Shown here in pieces: positions 1 through 7,608 of a DNA stretch of 12,484 bases (position 1 is its first letter; every line of letters begins with the position of its first letter). The DNA is taken from the NCBI GenBank assembly GCA_015660615.1, contig DQKQ01000029.1:1-12484 (forward strand), in the 5' to 3' direction. The position numbers were made by a program, and so were the translations under genes. The stretch comes from Flavobacteriales bacterium (GTDB taxonomy: Bacteria; Bacteroidota; Bacteroidia; Flavobacteriales_D; Sanyastnellaceae). The notes beneath the pieces were generated by a model that saw nothing but the letters and a program-made list of their open reading frames with translations, had not been told where the DNA came from and did no database searches.

Positions 1-275
1 TAATGCACATGGAGTAGGTCCAGTTTGTGATCCCTTGCCACCTCGACTATTTTGCTTGTTAAAACGAGTTCGTATGGTGGGTAGTCAAAAAGCGGGTAGT
101 CGGAGATGATAACTTCGTGATAGAAAACGTTTGGCCTAAAACTACCAAGACGGACTGGGGTATTGTAGGTTATAAAGTGGACTTCATGTCCCATTTCAGC
201 AAGCCATTTGCCTAATTCTGTTGCTACTACCCCGCTTCCTCCTAAAGTAGGATAGCATACCATTCCTATTTTCAT
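1..275 (-). CDS. bshA: BshA, N-acetyl-alpha-D-glucosaminyl L-malate synthase (5' part only)
   Basis: This is the first 91 residues of a GT4-family glycosyltransferase; the rest lies beyond the left window edge. BshA joins GlcNAc from UDP-GlcNAc to L-malate, the first step of bacillithiol synthesis, in the cytoplasm. The translation begins MKIGMVCYPTLGGSGVVATE, and the glycine-rich GGSG loop at residues 12-15 sits at the usual N-terminal nucleotide-sugar site. It continues with HEVHFITYNTPVRL (30-43), DYPLFDYPPYELV (59-71) and DLLHVH (86-91), which I recognise from memory as the BshA pattern rather than a generic GT4. The ATG at 273-275 overlaps the TGA stop of the upstream GH3 gene in an ATGA junction, so translation is probably coupled. 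No break is seen in the visible part. The alternative of another GT4 enzyme is unlikely given the HFITY and DYPLFDYPPYE segments. Confidence 0.9.
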   Translation of the reverse strand, partial: MKIGMVCYPTLGGSGVVATELGKWLAEMGHEVHFITYNTPVRLGSFRPNVFYHEVIISDYPLFDYPPYELVLTSKIVEVARDHKLDLLHVH

Positions 276-3200
276 CTCAAAGTTGTGTTTAGCTGTTCCA
301 TAATAACCCTTTGAATTTCAGTCCTGACATCCATAGTTATGAGTTTTAAATTCTCAGAGTCTGGATATGTTCTGTTGCTGAGGAAAACATAAACTAGATC
401 GTATTGAGGATCAACCCACAATAATGTCCCTGTAAAACCTGAATGACCGAAGCTCGACTTACTCGCTAAGTTACACGTTGGGCCATTATCGTGCTCTAAT
501 GCTGGCTTATCAAATCCTATACCTCTACGGTTATCACCATCTGGGAATGCTCTTTGTGTCCAATTTTTAATAGTATTTTCTTTCAAATCGAAAAAATTTA
601 TGCCTAAAGAAGAGCCCCCATTTAAGAGCATTTGGCCTAACCTCGCTAAATCATGAGCATCGCTGAATACCCCAGCATGACCACATACTCCACCAAACAA
701 AGCCGCCCCAGGATCATGAACATACCCTTGAATAGTACCCTTTCTGAAAATTGTATCTACTTCAGTTGGAGCAATATCTTTAATGTTAATTCCAGGATTA
801 TTTAATGGATTAAACCCCATACTGAATAATCCCATAGGATTGTAAAACTTAGCCGCTGCGAGTGATTCAATTGCATTGTCTGTTCCATAGGTGCTATTCA
901 GCATTTTATGGATTAGATAATAGCCGAGGTCGCTATATCTATATTCGCCAGAGGGCCTTAATTCAGACGAAATTATTCTTTTGTATATCGTGTCTATAAA
1001 CTCTTCACATATAAAGAGCTCAGGGTTTATGCAAATATTTTTATCACATAAAGGTCTATCACTAAGTAGGTTTAAAGAGTCGCTTAGCGTTTCTAAATAA
1101 AATGGAATCCATGGGTATAGTCCCGCTTGATGAGAAAGAATTTCCCTGTAGGTCCTTGTGCCTATCTCTGTTGTGTCGAGATTAGTTAGTTTTTTTAGAA
1201 TTGGCTCGTCGACATCAAACATATCAGCTTCTTCTTCTGCCATTAAGCACAGAGTAGTAGCAGCAATTTTTGTTATTGAAGCCAAGTCGTATATAGTGGA
1301 TTCCTCAACTTTTACGGTCCCATCAGTAGTACCGTAGACTCCATCGTGCATAACGCGTCCCTTATGAGCGACTACAACTCTACATCCTGGAAAAGCACCA
1401 GCTTCGAGGGCCTCATTAACGATAGAATCAATTTGCGCACGAGCTCCCCAACTCCCACTACAAGCTCCATTATCCCAACCTAATCGCTCTCCGACTTTAA
1501 TTTCTAAGCCCAGTCCGTCCCCTTCTTGAAAATCCAATCCAATGGGAGTTACAGGTAGCTTTCCATTTGCTGAGCCCACACCTGTAATAGTATTGACTAC
1601 TGCTTCTTGGGTTCTGTAATCATCTTGATAGGCTAAGAGTAATACGTCAGTCAGCCCCTTTATCTCCCCCCAATTGTCATTTAGTGCATATGGATTGGCA
1701 AATATATTTACTGCCCATTTGGTCAAGTTGAGCGAGTCAGATTTAGATTTAGATATTCTAGAGTGGCACTCTTTTACAGCCGAGTCTAATATTCCGTATT
1801 TACGCGATGGTAGATTGCTTGTCTCAAGGAAGTTTACAATAACGAGATCTGCTTCATCACAAGAGTGCCCAATTTCATTTGTAGCCCAACTAGCTCCGTC
1901 TTTTCCGACCATAAACGAATCAATTTCATATGACCGTCCCAATGTCTTTTTCAGGTGTTCAACGAATGGTTTTCCCGATGATGACTTGTTCGCAACATTG
2001 ATCACCGTAATGTGTCCTTGGGGTAAAAGCCAAGGAAGAACCGCGCCCTTGTTTTCCAGTAAGGTCATAGATGATTCCAAGATTTTTCTATGAACTCCTT
2101 CTGCATTTGTAGGCTCCCAGTTTTCTCCGTAGTGAGGTATTTCCTCTTCAGCTTTAGACCAAACCTTAACTTGCAAAACTCTTCGACATTTCGCAGTAAT
2201 CAAAGTCGAATCAATCTCCCCATTTTCGACAGCACTCTTTATTTCTTCAATCACCTTTACAGGGTCTCCAGGGAATAGTAGTATGTCGTTGCCTGCGATA
2301 AGAGCATCACGACCTCGAGGGCGATCTCCCGCAAAGTCAACAAAACCCTTCATTGAAAGAGCATCGGTAAACGCCAGTCCCTCAAACCCTAGTTCTTGAC
2401 GAAGTAGGGTGTCGACAATTGCGGGGGAGAGGGTAGAGGGTTGCGATTCTGTGCTGTCTAAGGCAGGAACATCTAAGTGAGCTATCATCATGGCACCTAC
2501 ACCTCCATTTATCAATTTGTGAAATGGAGCTAATTCTACAGAATCCAATCTTGAACGGTCGCCTGAAATAATAGGTAGTGTTTTATGTGAATCCGAATCC
2601 GAATCCCCGTGTCCAGGAAAGTGTTTTGCTGTAGCGAGAACATATTCATCTTGTAAGCCCAGAGCATAAGCCAAACCCAATTCACCCACTAACTCCACAT
2701 TTTCACTAAAGCTACGACTTCCAATTACGGGGTTTAGTGGGTTAGAATTCACATCTACTACAGGTGCGAAATTCACTTGAATACCGGTGCTCCTTAGAGA
2801 CTCGCCTACAATGCGCCCGAATTGCCTTACAAGTTCTGCATCTCTCGTCGCACCCAGAGTTAGTGCTCTGGGAAAGCTCCTCGTAGAATCTAATCTCATG
2901 CCCAACCCCCATTCAGCATCAGATGCTACCATTAATGGAATTTCTGAAAGTTCTTGCAGTCGTCTAATTCTAATTCTTTGGTTTTCAGGCCCCCCTTGCA
3001 TGCATATAACACCTCCTAATCCTAAATCCTGCACCCAATTCTCAGCTTCATCCCAATCAGCTGTATCCGCATATGAGTAGATGGGGACCATTAAAAGTTG
3101 AGCTATTTGCTCCTCGATTGATAGAGTCGATAGTATGCTGTCAATATATTCAAGCTCAACATTTAAAAATGCCGGCTTAACAATCTTCTCAGAAAGGTGT

Positions 3201-3292
3201 TCAATAGTGACTGATTGCTGAGCACAGCTAACATATATAAATGAACACGCAATGACTGTGAGAAAATATCGGAATAGTTTAATAGGCGTCAT
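272..3292 (-). CDS. Lipoprotein fusion of NagZ-like GH3 beta-N-acetylhexosaminidase and beta-lactamase-fold serine hydrolase
   Basis: A 1006-residue two-enzyme protein. The N-terminus has a lipoprotein-type signal, with a hydrophobic stretch at about 5-20 and the lipobox-like YVSC ending at Cys23. This suggests a periplasmic, membrane-anchored protein. Residues about 50-380 are a GH3 domain with the NagZ signature KHFPGHGD (223-230) followed by DSH (234-236), the Asp/His pair that acts as general acid/base in NagZ enzymes. Asp310 in FTDALSMKG is the expected nucleophile. Residues about 400-590 fit a GH3 C-terminal domain. Residues about 615-1000 are a class C beta-lactamase/PBP4*-like domain: SITK (672-675, SxxK motif), YSD (786-788, the YxN-like motif) and HSGFTG (950-955, in the KTG position). 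In Bacillus the separate NagZ and AmiE proteins cut GlcNAc and then the peptide from muropeptides, so a wall-recycling role is inferred. The start ATG overlaps the cmk stop (ATGA) and the stop overlaps the bshA start. The hydrolase half could instead be a peptidase or esterase. Confidence 0.9.
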   Translation of the reverse strand: MTPIKLFRYFLTVIACSFIYVSCAQQSVTIEHLSEKIVKPAFLNVELEYIDSILSTLSIEEQIAQLLMVPIYSYADTADWDEAENWVQDLGLGGVICMQGGPENQRIRIRRLQELSEIPLMVASDAEWGLGMRLDSTRSFPRALTLGATRDAELVRQFGRIVGESLRSTGIQVNFAPVVDVNSNPLNPVIGSRSFSENVELVGELGLAYALGLQDEYVLATAKHFPGHGDSDSDSHKTLPIISGDRSRLDSVELAPFHKLINGGVGAMMIAHLDVPALDSTESQPSTLSPAIVDTLLRQELGFEGLAFTDALSMKGFVDFAGDRPRGRDALIAGNDILLFPGDPVKVIEEIKSAVENGEIDSTLITAKCRRVLQVKVWSKAEEEIPHYGENWEPTNAEGVHRKILESSMTLLENKGAVLPWLLPQGHITVINVANKSSSGKPFVEHLKKTLGRSYEIDSFMVGKDGASWATNEIGHSCDEADLVIVNFLETSNLPSRKYGILDSAVKECHSRISKSKSDSLNLTKWAVNIFANPYALNDNWGEIKGLTDVLLLAYQDDYRTQEAVVNTITGVGSANGKLPVTPIGLDFQEGDGLGLEIKVGERLGWDNGACSGSWGARAQIDSIVNEALEAGAFPGCRVVVAHKGRVMHDGVYGTTDGTVKVEESTIYDLASITKIAATTLCLMAEEEADMFDVDEPILKKLTNLDTTEIGTRTYREILSHQAGLYPWIPFYLETLSDSLNLLSDRPLCDKNICINPELFICEEFIDTIYKRIISSELRPSGEYRYSDLGYYLIHKMLNSTYGTDNAIESLAAAKFYNPMGLFSMGFNPLNNPGINIKDIAPTEVDTIFRKGTIQGYVHDPGAALFGGVCGHAGVFSDAHDLARLGQMLLNGGSSLGINFFDLKENTIKNWTQRAFPDGDNRRGIGFDKPALEHDNGPTCNLASKSSFGHSGFTGTLLWVDPQYDLVYVFLSNRTYPDSENLKLITMDVRTEIQRVIMEQLNTTLR

Positions 3293-3987
3293 ACCTCTTC
3301 CATTCTCTTTTTTGCGACGTTTAACATAAAGACGTATTGTTCTTCCATGGTAAGATTACTATTGTCAATAACCACTGCGTCTTCAGCTTGTTTTAGAGGC
3401 GCCACAGCTCTTTCGGAATCTATACGGTCTCTGCTGAGGACATTCTCTAACACCTCATCATAGGTCACTTTTTTGCCAAGATCTTTAAGCTCTCTCAGTC
3501 TCCTCCAAGCTCTAACTTCCGGGTCTGCTGTCATGAAAAATTTTAATTCAGCTTTTGGAAGAACGACAGTTCCAATATCTCTACCGTCCATAACAACTCC
3601 AGATCCTTCAGCTAATCTTCTCTGAATAGCTACAAGTTTAGTTCTTACGGCAGGAATCTTTGCTACTAAACTAACATTGTTAGCGACTTCCATCGAGCGT
3701 ATTTCTTTTTCGATATTTACGCCACTTAAATGCATTTCGGAACATTCAGTACTTGGGTTATAACGAAAACTTAGATACATCCTTTCTAAGGCTTGCTCAA
3801 ACTCATAAACATCAATAACTTTGCTTTTTATAAGCCTTTCCTTCATTGCAAAGAGGGTCGCTCCTCTATACATAGCTCCGGTGTCAATGTAAACATAGTT
3901 TAATTCCTTAGCTATAGCCTTCGCCATTGTACTCTTCCCTGCAGAAGAGTGTCCGTCAATTGCTATGGTAATACGATGTTTTGCCAT
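3289..3987 (-). CDS. cmk: Cytidylate kinase
   Basis: Cytidylate kinase phosphorylates CMP and dCMP with ATP in the cytoplasm, for nucleotide salvage and turnover. From the ATG ending at 3987 the protein has 232 residues, a normal length for the family. It shows the P-loop GHSSAGKST (12-20), DTGAMYR (35-41) of the CMP-binding region, DGRDIGT (134-140), and a C-terminal RDRIDSERAVAPL stretch followed by a DAVVIDNS segment, all typical of Cmk. An in-frame ATG at 4008 would add seven residues (MGDYLRT). I prefer 3987 because MAKHRITIAIDG puts the first beta strand directly at the N-terminus, as in relatives; neither start has a clear ribosome binding site. The gene follows porQ by about 40 bp, and its TGA overlaps the ATG of the GH3 gene by 4 bp. 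The lon-porQ-cmk order is one I recall from flavobacterial genomes. Confidence 0.95.
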   Translation of the reverse strand: MAKHRITIAIDGHSSAGKSTMAKAIAKELNYVYIDTGAMYRGATLFAMKERLIKSKVIDVYEFEQALERMYLSFRYNPSTECSEMHLSGVNIEKEIRSMEVANNVSLVAKIPAVRTKLVAIQRRLAEGSGVVMDGRDIGTVVLPKAELKFFMTADPEVRAWRRLRELKDLGKKVTYDEVLENVLSRDRIDSERAVAPLKQAEDAVVIDNSNLTMEEQYVFMLNVAKKRMEEV

Positions 3988-4027
3988 GGTTCGAAGATAA
4001 TCACCCAACTTTAATCAATGACCTAAA

Positions 4028-5077
4028 TTAGCCAGGAAGTGCAATTGCTATTGAAAGATGTGTAGATGATCCAGCAAAATGGTATGTGTTTCTTGCTAAA
4101 CCTATATCCGTTTCTCTAATTCTTAGATGTACTCCCATAGAAAATCCATTTGTCCCCTTCCTTCCCATAGATGCCATTTCTATACGCCTTCTATGGTCGT
4201 AACCAAACTGAGCAGCTAACCCACTTCCGAGATTAATTTCAACCCCAGCACTTATATGTCTCATAAATTGATCACCAAATTCCCAAGTGGTGTTTTGTAT
4301 AATCTCACCTGTTAGAGGGTCAATACCATCATCATAAACTCCCTCTGGTGCAAGTTCCCATTTCTCCATATTTTGGGCTTTTAGATATAATTGAAATGGT
4401 GCATTTTCGAAACCTTTTGTAAAGCCTATCTGAAAATTTATAGGCATGGCTCCTACGGGTTGACTGCCAGTACCTGCGAATTGTCTTCCAAACCCTGAAA
4501 GTAAGACGCCAGCAGCAAAATTCCTATTGGGCCAACGTCCTATGACAGCTGCGTCAATTCCTAAAATTCCAGCATTTTCTAAAGCTAAGTTCCTAAATCC
4601 TCCCCACCCCGTTATTCCTATAGACCAAACCGAATCTAATTTCCATTTAATTCCAGATTGCAACACATAATCTCCACCGGAAAAATCACCTGTAGGCAAA
4701 CCAGAAGCATCATAGCCTGAGAATCGGCCAAACGACGCAAATCTTGCCCCCACATGAATTGTGTGTTTTTCTCCAGTTTTAATGACGGCATCTATAGCAC
4801 CAATTTGAATTGCTGCATAATAGTTTAAATAAGAGGTGTGAATTATACCTACAGCAGTACTATCAACTGAAATAGGATTGTATGAAGATGCATGACCATC
4901 AGGCTTTAAATCTGCAACCACTTTACCACCTAAAGCAGCACTTCTCGCATCAATCGCTAAGTCTAATGGCATAGAGCCAGAAACTAATATTTGGCCATTT
5001 GCAACGAATAGAATTCCGGTGAATACAAAAGTTAAAGCAAGCTTGATTAGAGATGAAAACGATAGGGTAGTGGGCAT
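4028..5077 (-). CDS. porQ: Type IX secretion system outer-membrane protein PorQ
   Basis: A 349-residue predicted outer-membrane beta-barrel protein. PorQ is a T9SS component; with PorV-type proteins and the PorU/PorZ attachment complex it acts when cargo is processed and anchored at the cell surface. The N-terminus has a signal peptide with a hydrophobic core at about 11-26 and a probable cleavage after ANG28, before Gln29. The mature start has the family-like phrase DLAIDARSAALGGKVV (residues 39-54), and the rest alternates short strands rich in Gly and aromatic residues (for example YVLQSGIKWKLDSVWSIGITGW), as expected for a barrel. The gene lies 10 bp after the lon stop and about 40 bp before cmk, so it is probably cotranscribed with both. 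Assignment rests on recalled PorQ features plus the neighbourhood. A generic PorV/PorQ-family barrel is the only real alternative. Confidence 0.88.
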   Translation of the reverse strand: MPTTLSFSSLIKLALTFVFTGILFVANGQILVSGSMPLDLAIDARSAALGGKVVADLKPDGHASSYNPISVDSTAVGIIHTSYLNYYAAIQIGAIDAVIKTGEKHTIHVGARFASFGRFSGYDASGLPTGDFSGGDYVLQSGIKWKLDSVWSIGITGWGGFRNLALENAGILGIDAAVIGRWPNRNFAAGVLLSGFGRQFAGTGSQPVGAMPINFQIGFTKGFENAPFQLYLKAQNMEKWELAPEGVYDDGIDPLTGEIIQNTTWEFGDQFMRHISAGVEINLGSGLAAQFGYDHRRRIEMASMGRKGTNGFSMGVHLRIRETDIGLARNTYHFAGSSTHLSIAIALPG

Positions 5078-5087
5078 AAATTAGCAG

Positions 5088-7544
5088 CTATGAATTTGTT
5101 TGTTTAACATCTAAGTCTAAAGGTGAATCAACTTTAGTTGATAGCAAAGCACGTCTAACTACTTCGTTCATTTTGTTTGCGTAGGTGAACTTCATCCCCC
5201 TGACATAACGATCATCTATTTCCTCTATGTCTTGACGATTTCTTTCGCAAAGAATAATTTCTTTAATACCAGCACGTTTTGCTGCTAATATTTTCTCCTT
5301 CACTCCACCAACTGGTAGTACTTGTCCTCTAAGTGTAATTTCACCGCTCATAGCAAGGTACTTCCTCACCTTTCTTTGAGAAAATGCTGAAGCAAGTGCA
5401 GTAAGCATAGTGATTCCGGCGCTAGGCCCATCTTTTTTAATAGCGCCTTGTGGGACGTGTACATGGACATTCCACTTCTCAAATATCTTAGGGTCTAAAC
5501 CTAAATCTAAAGCATGGGCTTTGAGATATTCATGTGAGATTATGGCACTCTCTTTCATTACTTCCCCTAAGTTTCCAGTAAGAGTAAGTTTACCTTTACC
5601 AGGTGTGAGAGACGTTTCAATAAATAATATATCTCCTCCTGTAGGAGTCCAAGCTAATCCTGTAACTACTCCTGCGACATCATTGTTTGTATATTTATCT
5701 CGCTCTCTAGGTCTACCCAAGATGCCAGATAAATCATCTGATTTCACCTCTGGAGTATAAGGCTCCTCCATTGCTATCTCCTTCGCTCTGTTTCTAACGA
5801 TTTTAGCAACTCTCTTATCAAGTCCTCTAACTCCCGATTCATTAGTGTAAAGCTCTACAACTTTTTCAAGGGTGGATATAGGCACAGAGATCTCAGATTT
5901 CTTTAAACCAGTGTCACTTACTATTTTAGGTAATAGGTGCCTCTTAGCAATTTGCACTTTTTCTTGAATAGTGTAGCCAGAGACTTCAATTATTTCCATT
6001 CTATCACGAAGAGCAGGATGAATAGTGGATAGGTCATTACATGTAGCAATAAACATAACTCTACTTAGGTCGTAATCTAAATCTAGGTAATTGTCATGGA
6101 AAGTACTGTTTTGTTCTGGGTCAAGTACTTCGAGCAGTGCAGATGAAGGGTCACCATGGTTGTCTCGAGTAAGCTTATCAATTTCATCTAAGATAAACAA
6201 GGGGTTAGAAGTTCCGGCTTTCTTAAGGTTTTGTAGAATCCTCCCAGGCATTGCGCCTATATATGTTTTTCGATGACCTCTGATTTCAGCTTCATCTCTC
6301 ATTCCACCAAGACTCATCCTGACATATTTACGCCCCAACGCTTCCGCTATACTTCTCCCAAGTGAAGTTTTACCTACTCCAGGTGGGCCGTATAAACAAA
6401 GTATTGGAGCTTTAAGATCTCCCTTTATTTTCAGAACGGCTAAGTGTTCCACTATTCGTTCTTTAACTTTATTGAGCCCATAGTGGTCGCTATCTAGAAC
6501 TTTAATGGCATTTTTTAAATCAAAGTTGTCTTTAGAAACTTCGTCCCATGGCAGTTCAAGAAGTAAATCTATGTAATTTGACTGCATACTGTATTCAGCA
6601 GCTTGTGGATTCATCCTTTCTAGCTTTTGAATCTCTTTCTCAAAAAGAGTTTCAGCTTCTTCGGGCCATTTCTTCTTTAGAGATTTCGCTTTCCTTTCTT
6701 CTATCTCCTCCTTTAAGGGGTTCGCTCCTAACTCTTCCTGTATTTTCTTGATTTGTTGATTTAGAAAATATTCTTTTTGTTGTTGATTAAGGTCACTTTG
6801 GACTTTATTCTGAATATCATTTTTAAGTTCTAAAAGCTGTTTCTCTTTGAGAAGCATTTCTAGTAACTTATTAGCTCGTTGTTCAAGACCCTCAACCTCC
6901 AAAAGCTCTTGCTTAGACTGTACTGTAGCATTCATGTTTGAGCCGATGAAGTTTACAAGGAAGCTAAGTCGTTCTATGTTTTTTATTGCACCTGCAGCTT
7001 CTGAGGGGATGGTGGGGCTCATCTTGATAATCTCAATTGCTAGATCTTTTAAACTCTCAATGAGAGCTTCCCTTGATTTTGTGTCTGCCAAATCTTCAAC
7101 TTGCCCGAAAGCTTTTACACTTGCTTTAAGGTATGGCTCTTCTTGAACGATTAGGTCCCAAGTAAACCGTCTTTGGCCTTGTATGATAACAGTCTTAGAC
7201 CCATCAGGCATTCTCAGCATTTTAATAATGCGAGCAACCGTACCAACTTTATTTAAATCAGAACCAGCTGGAATCTCGACTTCAGGATCAATTTGGCTTA
7301 CAACACCTATGCTTAAGGACCCCTTATTTGCTGCTTTAATTACCTTTAGCGAGCTGTCGCGCCCGACGGTGATAGGAATAACTACGCCAGGGAAAAGCAC
7401 CGTGTTCCTAAGAGATAATAGCGGAAGAGAGTCTGGCACATTTTCTTCGTGCATCGCTTTTTCATCCTCTTCAGAAATTAATGGAATAAACTCGCTGTCT
7501 TGAGACTCAGTAAGTAAATTAAAGGGATCTTTTATATTAATCAT
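5088..7544 (-). CDS. lon: ATP-dependent protease La (Lon)
   Basis: An 818-residue Lon A-type protease, full length for the family. Lon unfolds and degrades damaged or regulatory cytoplasmic proteins as a ring-shaped hexamer. The N-terminal LonN substrate domain (about 37-240) begins with LPLLSLRNTVLFPGVVIPIT, and a coiled-coil-like helical region follows (about 225-320). The AAA+ module contains Walker A GPPGVGKT (386-393), Walker B LFILDEID (449-456) and the sensor segment ATCND (500-504). The C-terminal protease domain carries the catalytic Ser708 in DGPSAG and Lys751 in GGVKEK, 43 residues apart as in E. coli Lon (Ser679/Lys722). No key residue is missing. The ATG at 7544 gives a normal N-terminus. 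The 61-bp gap from the glmU stop is the widest in this gene run and could hold a separate promoter. Confidence 0.98.
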   Translation of the reverse strand: MINIKDPFNLLTESQDSEFIPLISEEDEKAMHEENVPDSLPLLSLRNTVLFPGVVIPITVGRDSSLKVIKAANKGSLSIGVVSQIDPEVEIPAGSDLNKVGTVARIIKMLRMPDGSKTVIIQGQRRFTWDLIVQEEPYLKASVKAFGQVEDLADTKSREALIESLKDLAIEIIKMSPTIPSEAAGAIKNIERLSFLVNFIGSNMNATVQSKQELLEVEGLEQRANKLLEMLLKEKQLLELKNDIQNKVQSDLNQQQKEYFLNQQIKKIQEELGANPLKEEIEERKAKSLKKKWPEEAETLFEKEIQKLERMNPQAAEYSMQSNYIDLLLELPWDEVSKDNFDLKNAIKVLDSDHYGLNKVKERIVEHLAVLKIKGDLKAPILCLYGPPGVGKTSLGRSIAEALGRKYVRMSLGGMRDEAEIRGHRKTYIGAMPGRILQNLKKAGTSNPLFILDEIDKLTRDNHGDPSSALLEVLDPEQNSTFHDNYLDLDYDLSRVMFIATCNDLSTIHPALRDRMEIIEVSGYTIQEKVQIAKRHLLPKIVSDTGLKKSEISVPISTLEKVVELYTNESGVRGLDKRVAKIVRNRAKEIAMEEPYTPEVKSDDLSGILGRPRERDKYTNNDVAGVVTGLAWTPTGGDILFIETSLTPGKGKLTLTGNLGEVMKESAIISHEYLKAHALDLGLDPKIFEKWNVHVHVPQGAIKKDGPSAGITMLTALASAFSQRKVRKYLAMSGEITLRGQVLPVGGVKEKILAAKRAGIKEIILCERNRQDIEEIDDRYVRGMKFTYANKMNEVVRRALLSTKVDSPLDLDVKQTNS

Positions 7545-7595
7545 TTAGTTTGTATAGACTATATGCTTTGCAATGGACGTGCCATTATGTATTTG

Positions 7596-7608
7596 TGACA
7601 CGGTGTCA
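7596..7608. promoter_or_regulatory. 13-bp perfect inverted repeat between glmU and lon
   Basis: The sequence TGACACGGTGTCA is a perfect palindrome with 6-base arms around a single central base. It covers the last codons of the glmU-like gene, including its stop, and sits about 50-65 bp upstream of the lon start. It is too short and lacks a U tract to be a terminator. A dimeric repressor or activator site controlling lon is possible, but this is only inference from symmetry and position. Confidence 0.25.

Noticed and set aside
3988..4008. Upstream ATG of cmk (seven extra residues)
   Set aside because: The extension MGDYLRT precedes the conserved first strand and P-loop and is not typical of Cmk, so the ATG ending at 3987 is preferred.
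7549..7570. TTTG and TATGCTTTG on the plus strand between lon and glmU as a promoter
   Set aside because: The spacing is only about nine bases, too short for a -33/-7 pair, and it would transcribe antisense to glmU.
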